A stretch of DNA of 43,628 nucleotides from Acidobacteriota bacterium (GTDB lineage Bacteria; Acidobacteriota; Terriglobia; Terriglobales; Acidobacteriaceae): positions 1 through 43,628 of the forward strand of contig JAFDVV010000020.1 of the NCBI GenBank assembly GCA_018268775.1, given 5' to 3'. The translations under genes were made by a program, and so were the position numbers. Position 1 is the first letter of the stretch. Every line of letters starts with the position of its first letter. Positions 8,501 to 15,687 of this stretch are shown here, one piece after another. Below the pieces are notes generated by a model. That model had not been told where the DNA came from. It searched no databases and saw only the letters and a program-made list of their open reading frames with translations.

Positions 8501-8874
8501 ATCTCCGACGACGCCGAGGCGTTCGGCAGGGTGGCATCGACGGCAAGCGTCTGGCCGACCGTCAGTACAAGGTTCTTGCGATCGACCTTGCCGAAGCCCG
8601 CGCCGCTGAAGATGACCTCGTAGTGGCCGGGTTGCAGAAACGGGGCGGCAAAGTCTCCGTTCGTCCCGGTGGTCACGGAGCGTGTCGCCCCGGTGTCGTT
8701 GTTCAATACTGTGACCGTTGCTCCAGGAACGGCCGCGCCGGTGGCGTCGGTAACGGTTCCCGTAATGTTGCCCACGGCGGCGTTCTGCGCGCGCGCGGGC
8801 AAAACAGTCGAGAAGGCCAGAAGGGCCGCTGCGACAACTGTCAAAAGGCGTTTAAAACCTGAGGAATCGCTCAT
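5590..8874 (-). CDS. TonB-dependent receptor with N-terminal carboxypeptidase-regulatory domain (Oar-like)
   Basis: A 1094-residue outer-membrane protein of the large acidobacterial Oar-like/TonB-dependent receptor type. Order: signal peptide (1 to about 30, ending 'LPARAQ'); a Cna-B/CarboxypepD_reg domain (about 34-115, 'ITGTVTDATGAAVPGATVTV'); a plug-like region (about 120-240, with 'LVSNLPVNGRRWDNFVLLTP' and 'GFGQAAGGQINAITRSG'-like features); then a long beta-barrel ending in the aromatic residues FF. Start ATG 8874 has AAGGAG ten bases upstream; the frame stays open further upstream but without family sequence. Substrate cannot be told from sequence; such receptors in this phylum often serve polysaccharide uptake. 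It is monocistronic, facing the converging urea transporter gene. A degenerate GntR-like palindrome lies about 125 bp upstream (8999-9012). Confidence 0.92.
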   Translation of the reverse strand: MSDSSGFKRLLTVVAAALLAFSTVLPARAQNAAVGNITGTVTDATGAAVPGATVTVLNNDTGATRSVTTGTNGDFAAPFLQPGHYEVIFSGAGFGKVDRKNLVLTVGQTLAVDATLPNASASSEITVTDASPLIDTEKSEVSQTVGAQLVSNLPVNGRRWDNFVLLTPNVVPDGNTGLISYRGISGLYNTNLVDGTNNQQAFFSEARGRSLGAPYVFSQDSIKEFQSSASGYSAEFGQAAGGQINAITRSGTNAVHGDLFYYLRYPSLNALDPFAKFTGRNNNQPFLLQPTVHQQQQFGGSVGGPIIKDKLFYFFTYDGFRKVNPILFTSSVPSATILGYATTSPSATCPAGVTYQQCLAAAQYIVNSLTAFPRDTKQDIFFPRLDYQLNDKNHLSASFNWQNFKLPNGYRTDNTRNNDSNTSNGRNDFHERFLVANWESVVTANSANALHFQWSRDLETSGSNAPGPATSISGLFSYGGNLALPRPAFPDEHRWQVADVYSITRGKHSMKAGVDLNFIHEYIANLFQGNGNYTYSGAPATAFGNWVQDVYGLNGARHYNNYTQVADQLSKVPGSDDFWNKDLSAFAEDSWKVVPTLTVTAGVRYDTQLVPQPPRPYTTSANGQPSPLGRLYTSTININYKMFQPRLGFSWSPMSGTVVRGGYGMFYGLTSNSTFYALRVENGVFQQQYNFSNPNAAGAPAAPNVIFTPPGPALAAPFAGAATPQAVGLGNATLPTISFRGLSPSFSNPFTHSMDLGVEQELPLHSSLSLGYVGTRGMRLPYFIDVNQPAPSRTQTYDVYNATGTLTRQVTVPFSPAGSARPSPGDGSLLAGFSGLNSWYHSLAVTVRKPMGHGVELLVNYTWAKAMDNSQVSGVNGTFNGTNIILDPTNLKNNYPSNINMTREYSRSDLDMRSRFVGSLVATSNFTVPAYARHVVNGWTLSGTYTAQSGIPLTAFMSNNPSSAGAAYAGLDGTATGLGVNLNNAPGGAFGRAPFLGRNAFVYRGVRNLDARLSRDFPIHESIKFQILMEAFNAANRRQVLGVSSLAYSFAAPLTAGGNARIVPYTATAFGTPTQTTGVLYGPRQLQFAAKLFF

Positions 8875-9079
8875 TGTGTACTGGCTCCTTGAAGAACAAC
8901 ACCATGTAGGGCGGAACTCGGAAAGGTCACGGGCTAACCGATGCTTTCGGCTGTGAAATCTGCCGAAGCTGGATTCAGTTCGGGCCTGAAGATGAAAACT
9001 GGTAGTACTCCTAAGTTCAAGCCAACACTGGGCAAATGTCAAGCGAGGTTCCGGCGGCCAGGGAGTCATGGCCTGGCAC

Positions 9080-9174
9080 CGTCATTCTGAGGCGCAGCCG
9101 AAGAATCCCCGTGGTTTCATCTTTGGACGGGAAACAAACATGGAGCGTCGTCGGGGGCACCTCAGGATGAGGAC
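9080..9174. repeat. degenerate palindromic repeat (type I left end)
   Basis: The left part, CGTCATTCTGAGGCGCAG followed by CGAAGAATCCCCGT, matches the type I repeats seen complete at 13009, 26944 and 36481. The right arm is poorly conserved (CTCAGGATGAGG at 9161-9172, closer to the type II end), so the element looks decayed or hybrid. Confidence 0.65.
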
Positions 9175-9328
9175 CTGGCGAACACGTTTTCCACAGAAAA
9201 TTCTGTCAAGCCCCTCCGCTCCAACACGCGCCTGCAAACTATTTACTTCCATTGAGATAGCTCTCATCCGAAAAGTGCCGATTAGTTTTGTTCAGTTCGA
9301 TACACTTGAAATGAATCGAAAACAGAAG

Positions 9329-9360
9329 AAAGCCCCAGCGCCCGCGCCGGGGCTTTTCTG
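9329..9360 (+). terminator. hairpin with T run in the leader of the 9402 gene
   Basis: AAAGCCCC (9329-9336) pairs with GGGGCTTT (9349-9356), and the strand continues TTCTGTTTT. This has the form of a plus-strand intrinsic terminator, yet no plus-strand gene ends here: the nearest upstream gene is on the other strand. It sits 45 bases before the start of the 9402 gene, so it may be an attenuator or the end of a short RNA. Confidence 0.6.
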
Positions 9361-9401
9361 TTTTAACCACCCACATTCCATTCCAGCAAGGAGCAACTCC
9401 G

Positions 9402-9971
9402 ATGAACGCACAGCCACGCAAGACCGCCGTAAGATCGCGCCGCCTCCACAGCCTCTACGCCGCAGAAGCTCAACCGGCGGCCAGCGCACTTAAACTCGGC
9501 ACCGTCTCAGACACTGCGTCGGTACAGCGCGCGCTCTCGGTGGTGCTCGACGCCGTTGCCGCGGGAACGCTCGACCCGGCACGCGCCCGGGTGCTGCTCT
9601 ACGGTTTGCAGATCGCCGCCACGAACGCGCACCGCATGGCCGCCACCGCGAAGCAGACCCAGGCCGCTCCACCCGCAGAGCGAGCCAACGCCGATGCTCC
9701 CGCTGTCATCGAGACGGCCACCGCCACTCAACGGGAACAGCCGGAGATTCGCAGCGAAGAACAGGACAACGCGATGGACGAACCTGCTGCCGCTGACTGG
9801 AACGAAGGCGAGTCCGTGCAGGCCGCAGCCGAAACGGCAACCCGGACGAACGTCTGCGCAGAACCGGGCCCCGCTCCGTCCGCGTCTCTGAACACTGCCC
9901 CCGGATATTCGAACGGCAATCGCGAACGGCTGCTCAGCTTCAAGGCGCGATCGCAGGGCTCCATCGTCTGA
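9402..9971 (+). CDS. hypothetical protein with short conserved helical block
   Basis: A 189-residue protein starting at ATG 9402 with AAGGAG about eight bases upstream. The only ordered-looking part is residues about 35-80, 'SVQRALSVVLDAVAAGTLD' then 'ARARVLLYGLQIAATNAHRM', a helical block I associate with small uncharacterised acidobacterial proteins. The rest is Ala/Pro/Glu/Thr-rich and probably disordered. The N-terminus is basic ('PRKTAVRSRRLHSLY'). There is no signal peptide or membrane segment. A terminator-like hairpin lies in its leader and a palindromic repeat cluster begins 20 bp after its stop. Function unknown. Confidence 0.75.
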   Translation: MNAQPRKTAVRSRRLHSLYAAEAQPAASALKLGTVSDTASVQRALSVVLDAVAAGTLDPARARVLLYGLQIAATNAHRMAATAKQTQAAPPAERANADAPAVIETATATQREQPEIRSEEQDNAMDEPAAADWNEGESVQAAAETATRTNVCAEPGPAPSASLNTAPGYSNGNRERLLSFKARSQGSIV

Positions 9972-9990
9972 CGATGGCCCTGCGCGTCTT

Positions 9991-10230
9991 GTCATCCCGC
10001 AGCGCCGTTGCCATTCCGCAGCTCCTTTGTTTTGTCATCCCGCAGCGCCTTTTGTTTTGTCATCCCGCAGCGCCTTTTGTTTTGTCATCCCGCAGCGCAG
10101 CGGAGGGATCTGCTTTTCCTTTTACGCTGGGTCCGCGATGAAGCAGATTCCTCCGCTGCGCTGCGGAATGACAAAGGCGCTGCGGGATGACAAAACAATA
10201 GCCTGCCGGACAAAGCAATAGCCTGCGGGA
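9991..10230. repeat. cluster of palindromic repeats (type III) with 25-bp tandem units
   Basis: The unit GTCATCCCGCAGCGCC occurs at 9991, 10034 and 10059, and GTCATCCCGCAGCGCAGCGG at 10084; the last three are spaced exactly 25 bp apart. Their inverted partner GGCGCTGCGGGATGAC is at 10176-10191. The 10084-10172 part forms a long near-perfect palindrome (arms of about 32 bases with only two mismatches). It is followed by a direct duplication of about 20 bp (10192-10230, 'CAATAGCCTGC' twice). There is no spacer diversity, so this is not a CRISPR array. Confidence 0.85.
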
Positions 10231-10261
10231 GACACCGCGCTGAAGCCCGGTACAAAAGGCG

Positions 10262-10675
10262 CTAGTGCAGCGTGTCCGGGATGACCGCGTACTGGATCAG
10301 GACATCGAAGGGAACGATGGCGAGCGTCGCTTCGTGTGTGGCTTCGAGGATGATGGGGCAGCCTGCGCCCTCCTGTTGCACCTCGTACCAGCGAGCTGCG
10401 CACACGCACCAGCGGTCGCCGGGCTTGAGGCCGGGAAAGCCGAACTGGGGCATGGGCGTGCTCAGGTCGTTGCCAAGCATCTGCGAGACGCGCAGGAACT
10501 CCTCGTTGACGATGCAGCAGATGGTGTGCGCGCCGAAGTCGTCCGGGCCGGTCTCGCAGCAGCCGGTGCGGTAGAAGCCAGTCATCGGCTGGCAGCCGCA
10601 GATCTCCAGCGGCTGACCGAGCACGTTTCTTCCTCGGGCTTTGACAGGCTCCCTGACTGGTTCAATCTCAGGCAT
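10262..10675 (-). CDS. DUF2237 family protein
   Basis: A 137-residue protein of the DUF2237 (COG3651) family, whose function is not known. Marks are 'NVLGQPLEICGCQPMTGFYR', 'GCCETGPDDFGAHTICC', 'GNDLSTPMPQFGFPGLKPGD' and 'RWCVCAARW', with a C-terminal 'ILEATHEATLAIVPFDVL'. The many conserved cysteines suggest metal binding, but this is inference. It covers the full family length, so the ATG at 10675 is likely correct. It is transcribed away from the Gfo/Idh/MocA gene, with about 170 bp between their starts to hold both promoters. Confidence 0.92.
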   Translation of the reverse strand: MPEIEPVREPVKARGRNVLGQPLEICGCQPMTGFYRTGCCETGPDDFGAHTICCIVNEEFLRVSQMLGNDLSTPMPQFGFPGLKPGDRWCVCAARWYEVQQEGAGCPIILEATHEATLAIVPFDVLIQYAVIPDTLH

Positions 10676-10843
10676 AAGTCTCCGATACTCCCCTTCCCAC
10701 TGTCGTTGCTGTGCTGGATGGCCAGTATGCCATTTTGCGACGATGCGCGAAAGCGGCTGCGCGATGTGGCGGGGTTATCGGGCACGTTACGCATGTCGAC
10801 AGAGAGACGCACCGCAGCGTCCGCTTTCTGTACCCTGATAAGG

Positions 10844-11947
10844 ATGCCCGATCTTAAAAGACTGCGTATTGGAATCGTTGGCTGCGGAAAGATCGCCGAC
10901 GGACACGCCGAGGTGGTAAAGCACCTTGAAGGCGCGGAGCTGGCCGCAGTATGCGACCGCGAGCCTCTGCTGGCCGAGCAGCTCGCCGTCCGATACGGCG
11001 TCCCCGCATGGTACGGCGACATGGGCGAGATGCTGGCGAAGGAACGCCTGGACGTCGTACACATTACGACGCCCCCTGCCGCGCACGTGCCGCTGACACG
11101 GCAGTGTGTCGAGGCAGGCGCGCATGTGTTTCTGGAGAAACCGCTGGCGTTGACGGCCTCGGCCTCGCGCGAGCTGATCGACGCAGTCGTCGCAGGCGGG
11201 CGGCAGATGACGATCAACTATTGGCCCAACTTCGATCCGCCGGCGATGCAGTTCAAAGACATGCTGGCGCGCGGCGTGCTTGGCGATCCGGTACACGTTG
11301 AGGCCTTCATCGGCTACGACCTCGCCGGGGCCTACGGCCAGGCGCTGATGGGCGATGCCGCGCACTGGGTCCATCGTCTGCCGGGCAAGCTGTTTCAGAA
11401 CATGATGGACCACATCTTCAACCGCATCGTACCGCTGTTTCCCGATGTGGAGCCCGAGGTCCATGCGTTCGCGTTCAAGCGGCGCGAGGCCGTGCGCGGC
11501 GATGCGACCGACGCCATGCTCGACGAGCTCCGCGTCTTTCTGCGCGCAGGCGGCGTGTCGGCATACGGCAGCCTGTGCTCTCACGCGCGGCCGGTCGCGA
11601 ACACGCTGAAGGTCTATGGCACAAAAGCCACCGTGGAGGTCGACTTCAACAACCGCACCGTGGTGTCGACAGCGTCGCAGCGCTATCCAAGCGCCGTGGG
11701 AAGGCTTGCGCCTCCATTGCAGATGGCTGGGAGGTATCTTGGCGAGGCGAAGAAAAACGTCGGTCAGTTTCGGCGCGCCGAGTTCCACTTCTTCGCAGGC
11801 ATGTCGAAGCTGCTGGAGCTGTTCTACGCGGGGATCCGAACCGGCAGTGCTCCGCCGATTCCCTACTCCGAGATTCTTCGCGTTGCCGGCGTGATGGACC
11901 GCGTGATCGAACAGGTGTATCCGGCGACGATGGAGGACGCGCGATGA
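10844..11947 (+). CDS. Gfo/Idh/MocA family NAD(P)-dependent oxidoreductase
   Basis: A 367-residue cytoplasmic dehydrogenase of the Gfo/Idh/MocA family, acting on sugars, inositols or sugar nucleotides. The N-terminal Rossmann fold shows 'LRIGIVGCGKIADGHAEVV' and the family motif 'VFLEKPLALTASASRELID' (EKP lysine). The ATG at 10844 is chosen because the family sequence starts within six residues of it; AAGG directly precedes it, too close for a normal ribosome site, so an upstream start (ATG 10793) is possible. Its TGA overlaps the ATG of the next gene (ATGA at 11944-11947), so the two are translationally coupled. The pair suggests modification of a sugar or a nucleotide sugar; substrate cannot be named. 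Confidence 0.9.
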   Translation: MPDLKRLRIGIVGCGKIADGHAEVVKHLEGAELAAVCDREPLLAEQLAVRYGVPAWYGDMGEMLAKERLDVVHITTPPAAHVPLTRQCVEAGAHVFLEKPLALTASASRELIDAVVAGGRQMTINYWPNFDPPAMQFKDMLARGVLGDPVHVEAFIGYDLAGAYGQALMGDAAHWVHRLPGKLFQNMMDHIFNRIVPLFPDVEPEVHAFAFKRREAVRGDATDAMLDELRVFLRAGGVSAYGSLCSHARPVANTLKVYGTKATVEVDFNNRTVVSTASQRYPSAVGRLAPPLQMAGRYLGEAKKNVGQFRRAEFHFFAGMSKLLELFYAGIRTGSAPPIPYSEILRVAGVMDRVIEQVYPATMEDAR

Positions 11948-12966
11948 AGATTCTTGTCACGGGCGCCGGTGGATTTCTGGGCAAAGCAATCGTCGAGCGT
12001 CTGCTCGCGCACGGCGAGACGGACCTTCGCTGCATGTTGCGCGACACCTCGAAGGCGAAGGCGCTTGAGGAGATCGCCGCGCGATACCCCGGCGCGCGGC
12101 TGGAGTTTGTCGCGGTCAACCTGCGCAATGCGGCGGAGATCGGCTCGGCACTGGCTGGATGCGGCATGGTCATCCACGCGGCGGCGGCCCTCAAAGGTTC
12201 GCCCGCGGAGATGTTCATGGACTCCGTCGTGGCCTCGCGCAACCTGCTCGAAGCGGTCGTGAATGAAGTACGGCCGATGCGCGTTGTCCTGGTCAGCTCC
12301 TTCGGCGCGATGGGAGTTGCGGAGTTGCCGCGCGGCGCGATGGTCGACGAGAGCACGCCGCTTGAGAGACATCCCGAGCAGCGCGACGTGTACTCGCACT
12401 CGAAGCTCAGGCAGGAACAGTTGTTCTGGGAGTACCGCGAGCGGTATGGCTTCGAGTTGGTGGTGCTGCGGCCGGGCGTGATCTATGGCCCGGGCAGCGG
12501 ACACTTCTCGAACCGCGTGGGACTCAGCCTCTTCGGCAGATTTCTTCATCTCGGCGGAAACAATCTGCTGCCTCTCACCTACGTGGACAACTGCGCCGAG
12601 GCAATCGTTGTCGCCGCCCTCAACGAAGGCGCCGACGGACAGATCTACAACGTTGTGGACGATGACCTCGTTACCTCGCGCGAGTATCTGAAGCTGTACA
12701 AGCGCAAGGTCAAGCCGGTGAAGTCGCTCCCGGTTCCCTACTTCGCGCTGATGTGGGGATCGAAGATGGTGGAGCGATACAGCGCAAAGTCGAAGGGCCA
12801 GTTGCCCGCCATCTTTACCCCATACAAAACACGGGCGATGTGGGGCGGCAATCAGTTCAGCAATGCGAAGCTGAAGAGCATCGGATGGCGGCCTCTGATC
12901 TCGACGCGCGACGGGCTCGAGCGCGCATTCGCAGCCTTCCGTGCAGAGCCCGACAAGACGAAGTGA
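11944..12966 (+). CDS. NAD-dependent epimerase/dehydratase (extended SDR)
   Basis: A 340-residue extended short-chain dehydrogenase. It starts with the nucleotide-binding motif 'MKILVTGAGGFLGKAIVERL', has 'VVLVSSFGAMG' (catalytic Ser region) and the active-site YxxxK as 'YSHSK', then 'VVLRPGVIYGPG' and 'LTYVDNCAEAIVVAA', typical of sugar-nucleotide epimerases and related 3-beta-HSD-like enzymes. The start overlaps the oxidoreductase stop by 4 bp (ATGA). The two genes probably act on the same substrate in cell-surface sugar metabolism, but this is inferred from order only. A type I palindromic repeat follows 43 bp after the stop. Confidence 0.9.
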   Translation: MKILVTGAGGFLGKAIVERLLAHGETDLRCMLRDTSKAKALEEIAARYPGARLEFVAVNLRNAAEIGSALAGCGMVIHAAAALKGSPAEMFMDSVVASRNLLEAVVNEVRPMRVVLVSSFGAMGVAELPRGAMVDESTPLERHPEQRDVYSHSKLRQEQLFWEYRERYGFELVVLRPGVIYGPGSGHFSNRVGLSLFGRFLHLGGNNLLPLTYVDNCAEAIVVAALNEGADGQIYNVVDDDLVTSREYLKLYKRKVKPVKSLPVPYFALMWGSKMVERYSAKSKGQLPAIFTPYKTRAMWGGNQFSNAKLKSIGWRPLISTRDGLERAFAAFRAEPDKTK

Positions 12967-13008
12967 TGCTTGTGTGGAAGCAGTTGATTTCGCGCCACCT
13001 CAGCGCTC

Positions 13009-13103
13009 CGTCATTCTGAGCCGCAGGCGAAGAATCTCAGTAGTCCCAGTCTCGGCACAGCGCGGAAACTACAGGGGTTCTTCGCCTGCGGCTTAGAATG
13101 ACG
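13009..13103. repeat. palindromic repeat, type I core
   Basis: Arms of 26 bp (13009-13034 and 13078-13103) starting CGTCATTCTGAGCCGCAGG pair with one mismatch, with a 43-bp loop. It is the core of the larger miniature elements at 26899 and 36434 but lacks their outer arms and CTAG ends. It lies between the epimerase and DUF2235 genes and could fold in RNA of either strand. Confidence 0.85.
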
Positions 13104-13223
13104 ACTCTACAGATAGACTGACCGCCAACATTTCTCTCCGCGTGTAGTCGCTCCTTCAAGAGCGGTGGTATCGTGTGTGCCACGGGCCCCGAACACAATC
13201 CATGAATCGTGAGAGGGACGACG

Positions 13224-14252
13224 ATGAGCCGGCGAATCGCATTCTGCGCGGACGGGACCTGGGATGGCACAGGCAACAACACCAATGTCTGGAAGATCTC
13301 CAACGCAATCGCTTCCATTCCAGGACAACAGTTCAAGTTCTATGATCCCGGCGTCGGGGCGGATGGATTGCCGATTGAAAAGCTGGCGGGCGGGGCCTTC
13401 GGGTTCGGCCTCTTCCAGAAGGTCAAGGACGGCTACTCGAGCATCGCGAGCCTCTACGAAGACGGCGACGACATCTTCATCTTCGGCTTCAGCCGCGGGG
13501 CCTACACGGCGCGCAGCATCGCCGGCATGATAGGCGCCTGCGGCCTGCCCACAAAGAACCCCGACCCCAATCAGGTTGAAGTTGCGTTTGAGGCGTACCG
13601 GAACAAAGACAAGCGGGCAGAGATGCTGGCGACGCTGAGCGCGTATGACATGGTGCAGCCGCAGATCAAGATGGTGGGCGTGTGGGACACAGTAGGCGCG
13701 CTGGGAATACCGGCGGTCATCGGCGGCGTGAGTCCGCTGCTGTACGGCTTTCTCGACACGGGACTGAACCCACGCATACTGAACGCATACCACGCCGTCG
13801 CAATCGACGAAAAAAGAGAAGAGTTTCCCGCAACTCTCTGGACGACGTCTCCTGCGCCGGGGCAGACGATCTCGCAGGTCTACTTCACCGGCGTTCACTC
13901 CGATGTTGGCGGCGGATACGCCGACGATCCCGATACCGGCACTGCCCTGTCGGAGATCACGCTGGGCTGGATGATGTGCAAGGCCGCCGCGTTGGGACTG
14001 ACCATCGACCCCGCAATGCTGGCGAAGTACCCGTGCCCAACCGCGGCCAAGAACGCGCTCGACACCAAGCACGAGTCGTGGAACCCGATCTGGCTGTTTC
14101 CCAAGCCGCGAAAGATCGACCCGAAGGCCACGCTGGCAAACAGCGTGGCCGTCCGCTGCCAGCACGACAGCAGCTACAGGCCGTGCAATGTAACGTTGCA
14201 GAGTACCGGACTTCCCGATGCGGGATACGCAAGCGAGGTCGTGGTGGCATAG
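13224..14252 (+). CDS. DUF2235 family alpha/beta hydrolase (Tle1-like)
   Basis: A 342-residue protein of the DUF2235 family, related to the Tle1 phospholipase effectors of type VI secretion but also common as stand-alone proteins. The start block 'MSRRIAFCADGTWDGTGNNT' is typical. The nucleophile elbow is GFSRGAYTAR (Ser at about 90); the family aspartate is in 'GVWDTVGALGIP' (about 155) and the histidine in 'AYHAVAIDEKREEF' (about 190), followed by 'VHSDVGGGYADD'. ATG 13224 has GAGAGGGA six bases upstream. There is no signal peptide, and no VgrG, PAAR or immunity gene nearby, so a secretion role is not supported; an intracellular lipase or esterase is as likely. It converges on rocD with only 9 bp between the stops, inside one hairpin. 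Confidence 0.88.
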   Translation: MSRRIAFCADGTWDGTGNNTNVWKISNAIASIPGQQFKFYDPGVGADGLPIEKLAGGAFGFGLFQKVKDGYSSIASLYEDGDDIFIFGFSRGAYTARSIAGMIGACGLPTKNPDPNQVEVAFEAYRNKDKRAEMLATLSAYDMVQPQIKMVGVWDTVGALGIPAVIGGVSPLLYGFLDTGLNPRILNAYHAVAIDEKREEFPATLWTTSPAPGQTISQVYFTGVHSDVGGGYADDPDTGTALSEITLGWMMCKAAALGLTIDPAMLAKYPCPTAAKNALDTKHESWNPIWLFPKPRKIDPKATLANSVAVRCQHDSSYRPCNVTLQSTGLPDAGYASEVVVA

Positions 14253-14268
14253 CCTTCGCGGCTATGCC
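14246..14268. terminator. shared hairpin containing both stop codons
   Basis: GGCATAGCC (14246-14254) pairs perfectly with GGCTATGCC (14260-14268) around TTCGC. The TAG stop of the DUF2235 gene (14250-14252) and the TAG of the rocD gene on the other strand (14262-14264) are in the two arms, so a single palindrome ends both genes. Confidence 0.75.
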
Positions 14269-15509
14269 TTCTCTTCGAGAACTGCCTGGATACGGTCGCA
14301 GGCCCACAGCAGGTCTTCGCGCTCGATGGTCAGCGGCGGGGCGAGGCGAATCACGTTGTCGTGCGTCTCCTTGCATAGAAGCCCTTCGCGCATCAGCGCC
14401 TCGCAGATGGGGCGCGCAGGGCCGTTCAACTCAATCGCAACCCAGAGTCCCTTGCCGCGCACCTCGCGAATCTGCGCGCTGCGGATCTTGCGGATGCGGT
14501 CGATAAGCAGCTTGCCCAGCTCCGCCGAGCGCTCCGCGAGCTGCTCCTCGACGATGACGCGCAGCGACGCGCGCGCAACCGCGCAGGCCATCGGGTTTCC
14601 GCCGAAGGTGCTGCCGTGGTCGCCAGGGTTGAGCAGGCCGATGATCTCGCGCGAGGCAAGCACCGCCGACACCGGATAGAACCCTCCCGCAAGCGCCTTG
14701 CCCACGATGAGCATATCGGGCTTGATCCCTTCATGCTCGTAAGCAAAGAGCTTGCCCGTGCGGCCGAGACCGGACTGAATCTCGTCGGCGATGAAGAGAA
14801 CGTTGTTCTGTTTGCAGATTGCCGCTGCCTCTGCGAGGTAGCCGTCAGGCGGAATCAGCACGCCGGCCTCGCCCTGGATCGGTTCGACGAGGAAGGCAGC
14901 GGTGTTCGGCGTAATGGCCGCGCGCAGCGCAGCCGCATCGCCAAAGGGAATGATCTTGAACCCGGAGAGATATGGCCCAAAGCCGTCGCGGTACTGCGGT
15001 TCGGTCGAGAAGCTGATGATCGAGATCGTGCGGCCGTGGAAGTTGTTTTCGCAAACGATGATCTCGGCCTTGCCCTCGGGAATGCCTTTGACCTTGTAGC
15101 CCCATTTGCGCGCCAGCTTTAGCGCGGACTCGACGGCCTCCGTGCCGGAGTTCATCGGCAGCGTCATCTCGTAGCCGGTCAGGTCGGAGAGCTCCTTGTA
15201 GAAGAGCGGAAGCTGGTCGTTGCGGAAGGCACGCGAGGTCAGCGTGACGCGCTGCGCCTGCTCCTGCATAGCGGCGAGAATGCGCGGGTGGCAATGTCCC
15301 TGATTGACGGCAGAGTAGGCGGCGAGGAAGTCGAGATAGCGGCGTCCTTCGACGTCGTAGATCCACACGCCTGAAGCGCGCTCGACGACGACATCCAGAG
15401 GCTTGTAGTTGTGCGCGCCGTACTCGTCCTCAAGCGCGATGAGCCGCGAGGTTGTGGTGGACTGCACCTTGAGATCTGCTGTGTCGCTGTGCAGAGTTGA
15501 ACTTGCCAT
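14262..15509 (-). CDS. rocD: ornithine--oxo-acid aminotransferase
   Basis: A 415-residue class III PLP aminotransferase. It transfers the delta-amino group of ornithine to 2-oxoglutarate, giving glutamate semialdehyde, in arginine/ornithine breakdown and proline synthesis. Ornithine-type marks are '[16 protein letters not shown]', '[16 protein letters not shown]', '[20 protein letters not shown]', 'ENNFHGRT', '[13 protein letters not shown]' (Asp at about 242) and the PLP lysine in '[14 protein letters not shown]' (about 271). Start ATG 15509; a longer open frame to 15707 adds no family sequence. The ribosome site is weak (AGGCGG). No other arginine catabolic gene is adjacent. The gene ends in the hairpin shared with DUF2235. 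Confidence 0.93.
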   Translation of the reverse strand: MASSTLHSDTADLKVQSTTTSRLIALEDEYGAHNYKPLDVVVERASGVWIYDVEGRRYLDFLAAYSAVNQGHCHPRILAAMQEQAQRVTLTSRAFRNDQLPLFYKELSDLTGYEMTLPMNSGTEAVESALKLARKWGYKVKGIPEGKAEIIVCENNFHGRTISIISFSTEPQYRDGFGPYLSGFKIIPFGDAAALRAAITPNTAAFLVEPIQGEAGVLIPPDGYLAEAAAICKQNNVLFIADEIQSGLGRTGKLFAYEHEGIKPDMLIVGKALAGGFYPVSAVLASREIIGLLNPGDHGSTFGGNPMACAVARASLRVIVEEQLAERSAELGKLLIDRIRKIRSAQIREVRGKGLWVAIELNGPARPICEALMREGLLCKETHDNVIRLAPPLTIEREDLLWACDRIQAVLEEKA

Positions 15510-15633
15510 ATCGACCGCCTGAGCCTGTATTTTTTTGAAGAAGTAGAGTGACTTCTCCTCTCTATTATTCCATGCCGCGCGATAAAGACGCGAAAGCCTG
15601 CATAAACACTGCATGGAACATGCATAAAAAAGA

Positions 15634-15660
15634 GAAGGACGCTGAGAATCCGCGTCCTTC
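15634..15660 (-). terminator. intrinsic terminator of the ABC-F gene
   Basis: GAAGGACGC (15634-15642) pairs with GCGTCCTTC (15652-15660). On the minus strand the stem is followed by TCTTTTTTATGC, so it terminates the ybiT-like gene that stops at 15688 and insulates rocD. Confidence 0.85.
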
Positions 15661-15687
15661 CTGCATTTGGTGCTGTATAAATATGCG

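Larger units (their letters stand above)
8875..9401. other. intergenic region, 527 bp
   Basis: This gap holds the upstream region of the minus-strand TonB receptor gene, a palindrome-like GGTAGTACTCC at 9001-9011, a decayed repeat (9080-9174) and a hairpin with T run (9329-9360) just before the next gene. Open frames crossing it do not resemble proteins and include the repeat. I see no RNA gene that I can name here. Confidence 0.6.

Noticed and set aside
5614..8862. A 1082-codon open frame on the plus strand antisense to the first TonB receptor
   Set aside because: It is extremely Arg/Val/Gly-rich with no domain, a typical shadow frame of a high-GC gene; the minus-strand frame has a signal peptide, a regulatory domain and a receptor sequence.
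10034..10100. Regular 25-bp repeats resembling a CRISPR array
   Set aside because: There are only three or four units, no unique spacers and no cas genes; the units are palindromic repeats.
10265..10843. N-terminal extension of the Gfo/Idh/MocA oxidoreductase
   Set aside because: The extension runs antisense through the DUF2237 gene and lacks family sequence; the Rossmann fold starts next to ATG 10844.
13224..14252. DUF2235 protein as a type VI secretion effector
   Set aside because: No VgrG, PAAR, Hcp or immunity gene is present nearby; the family is also common outside secretion loci.
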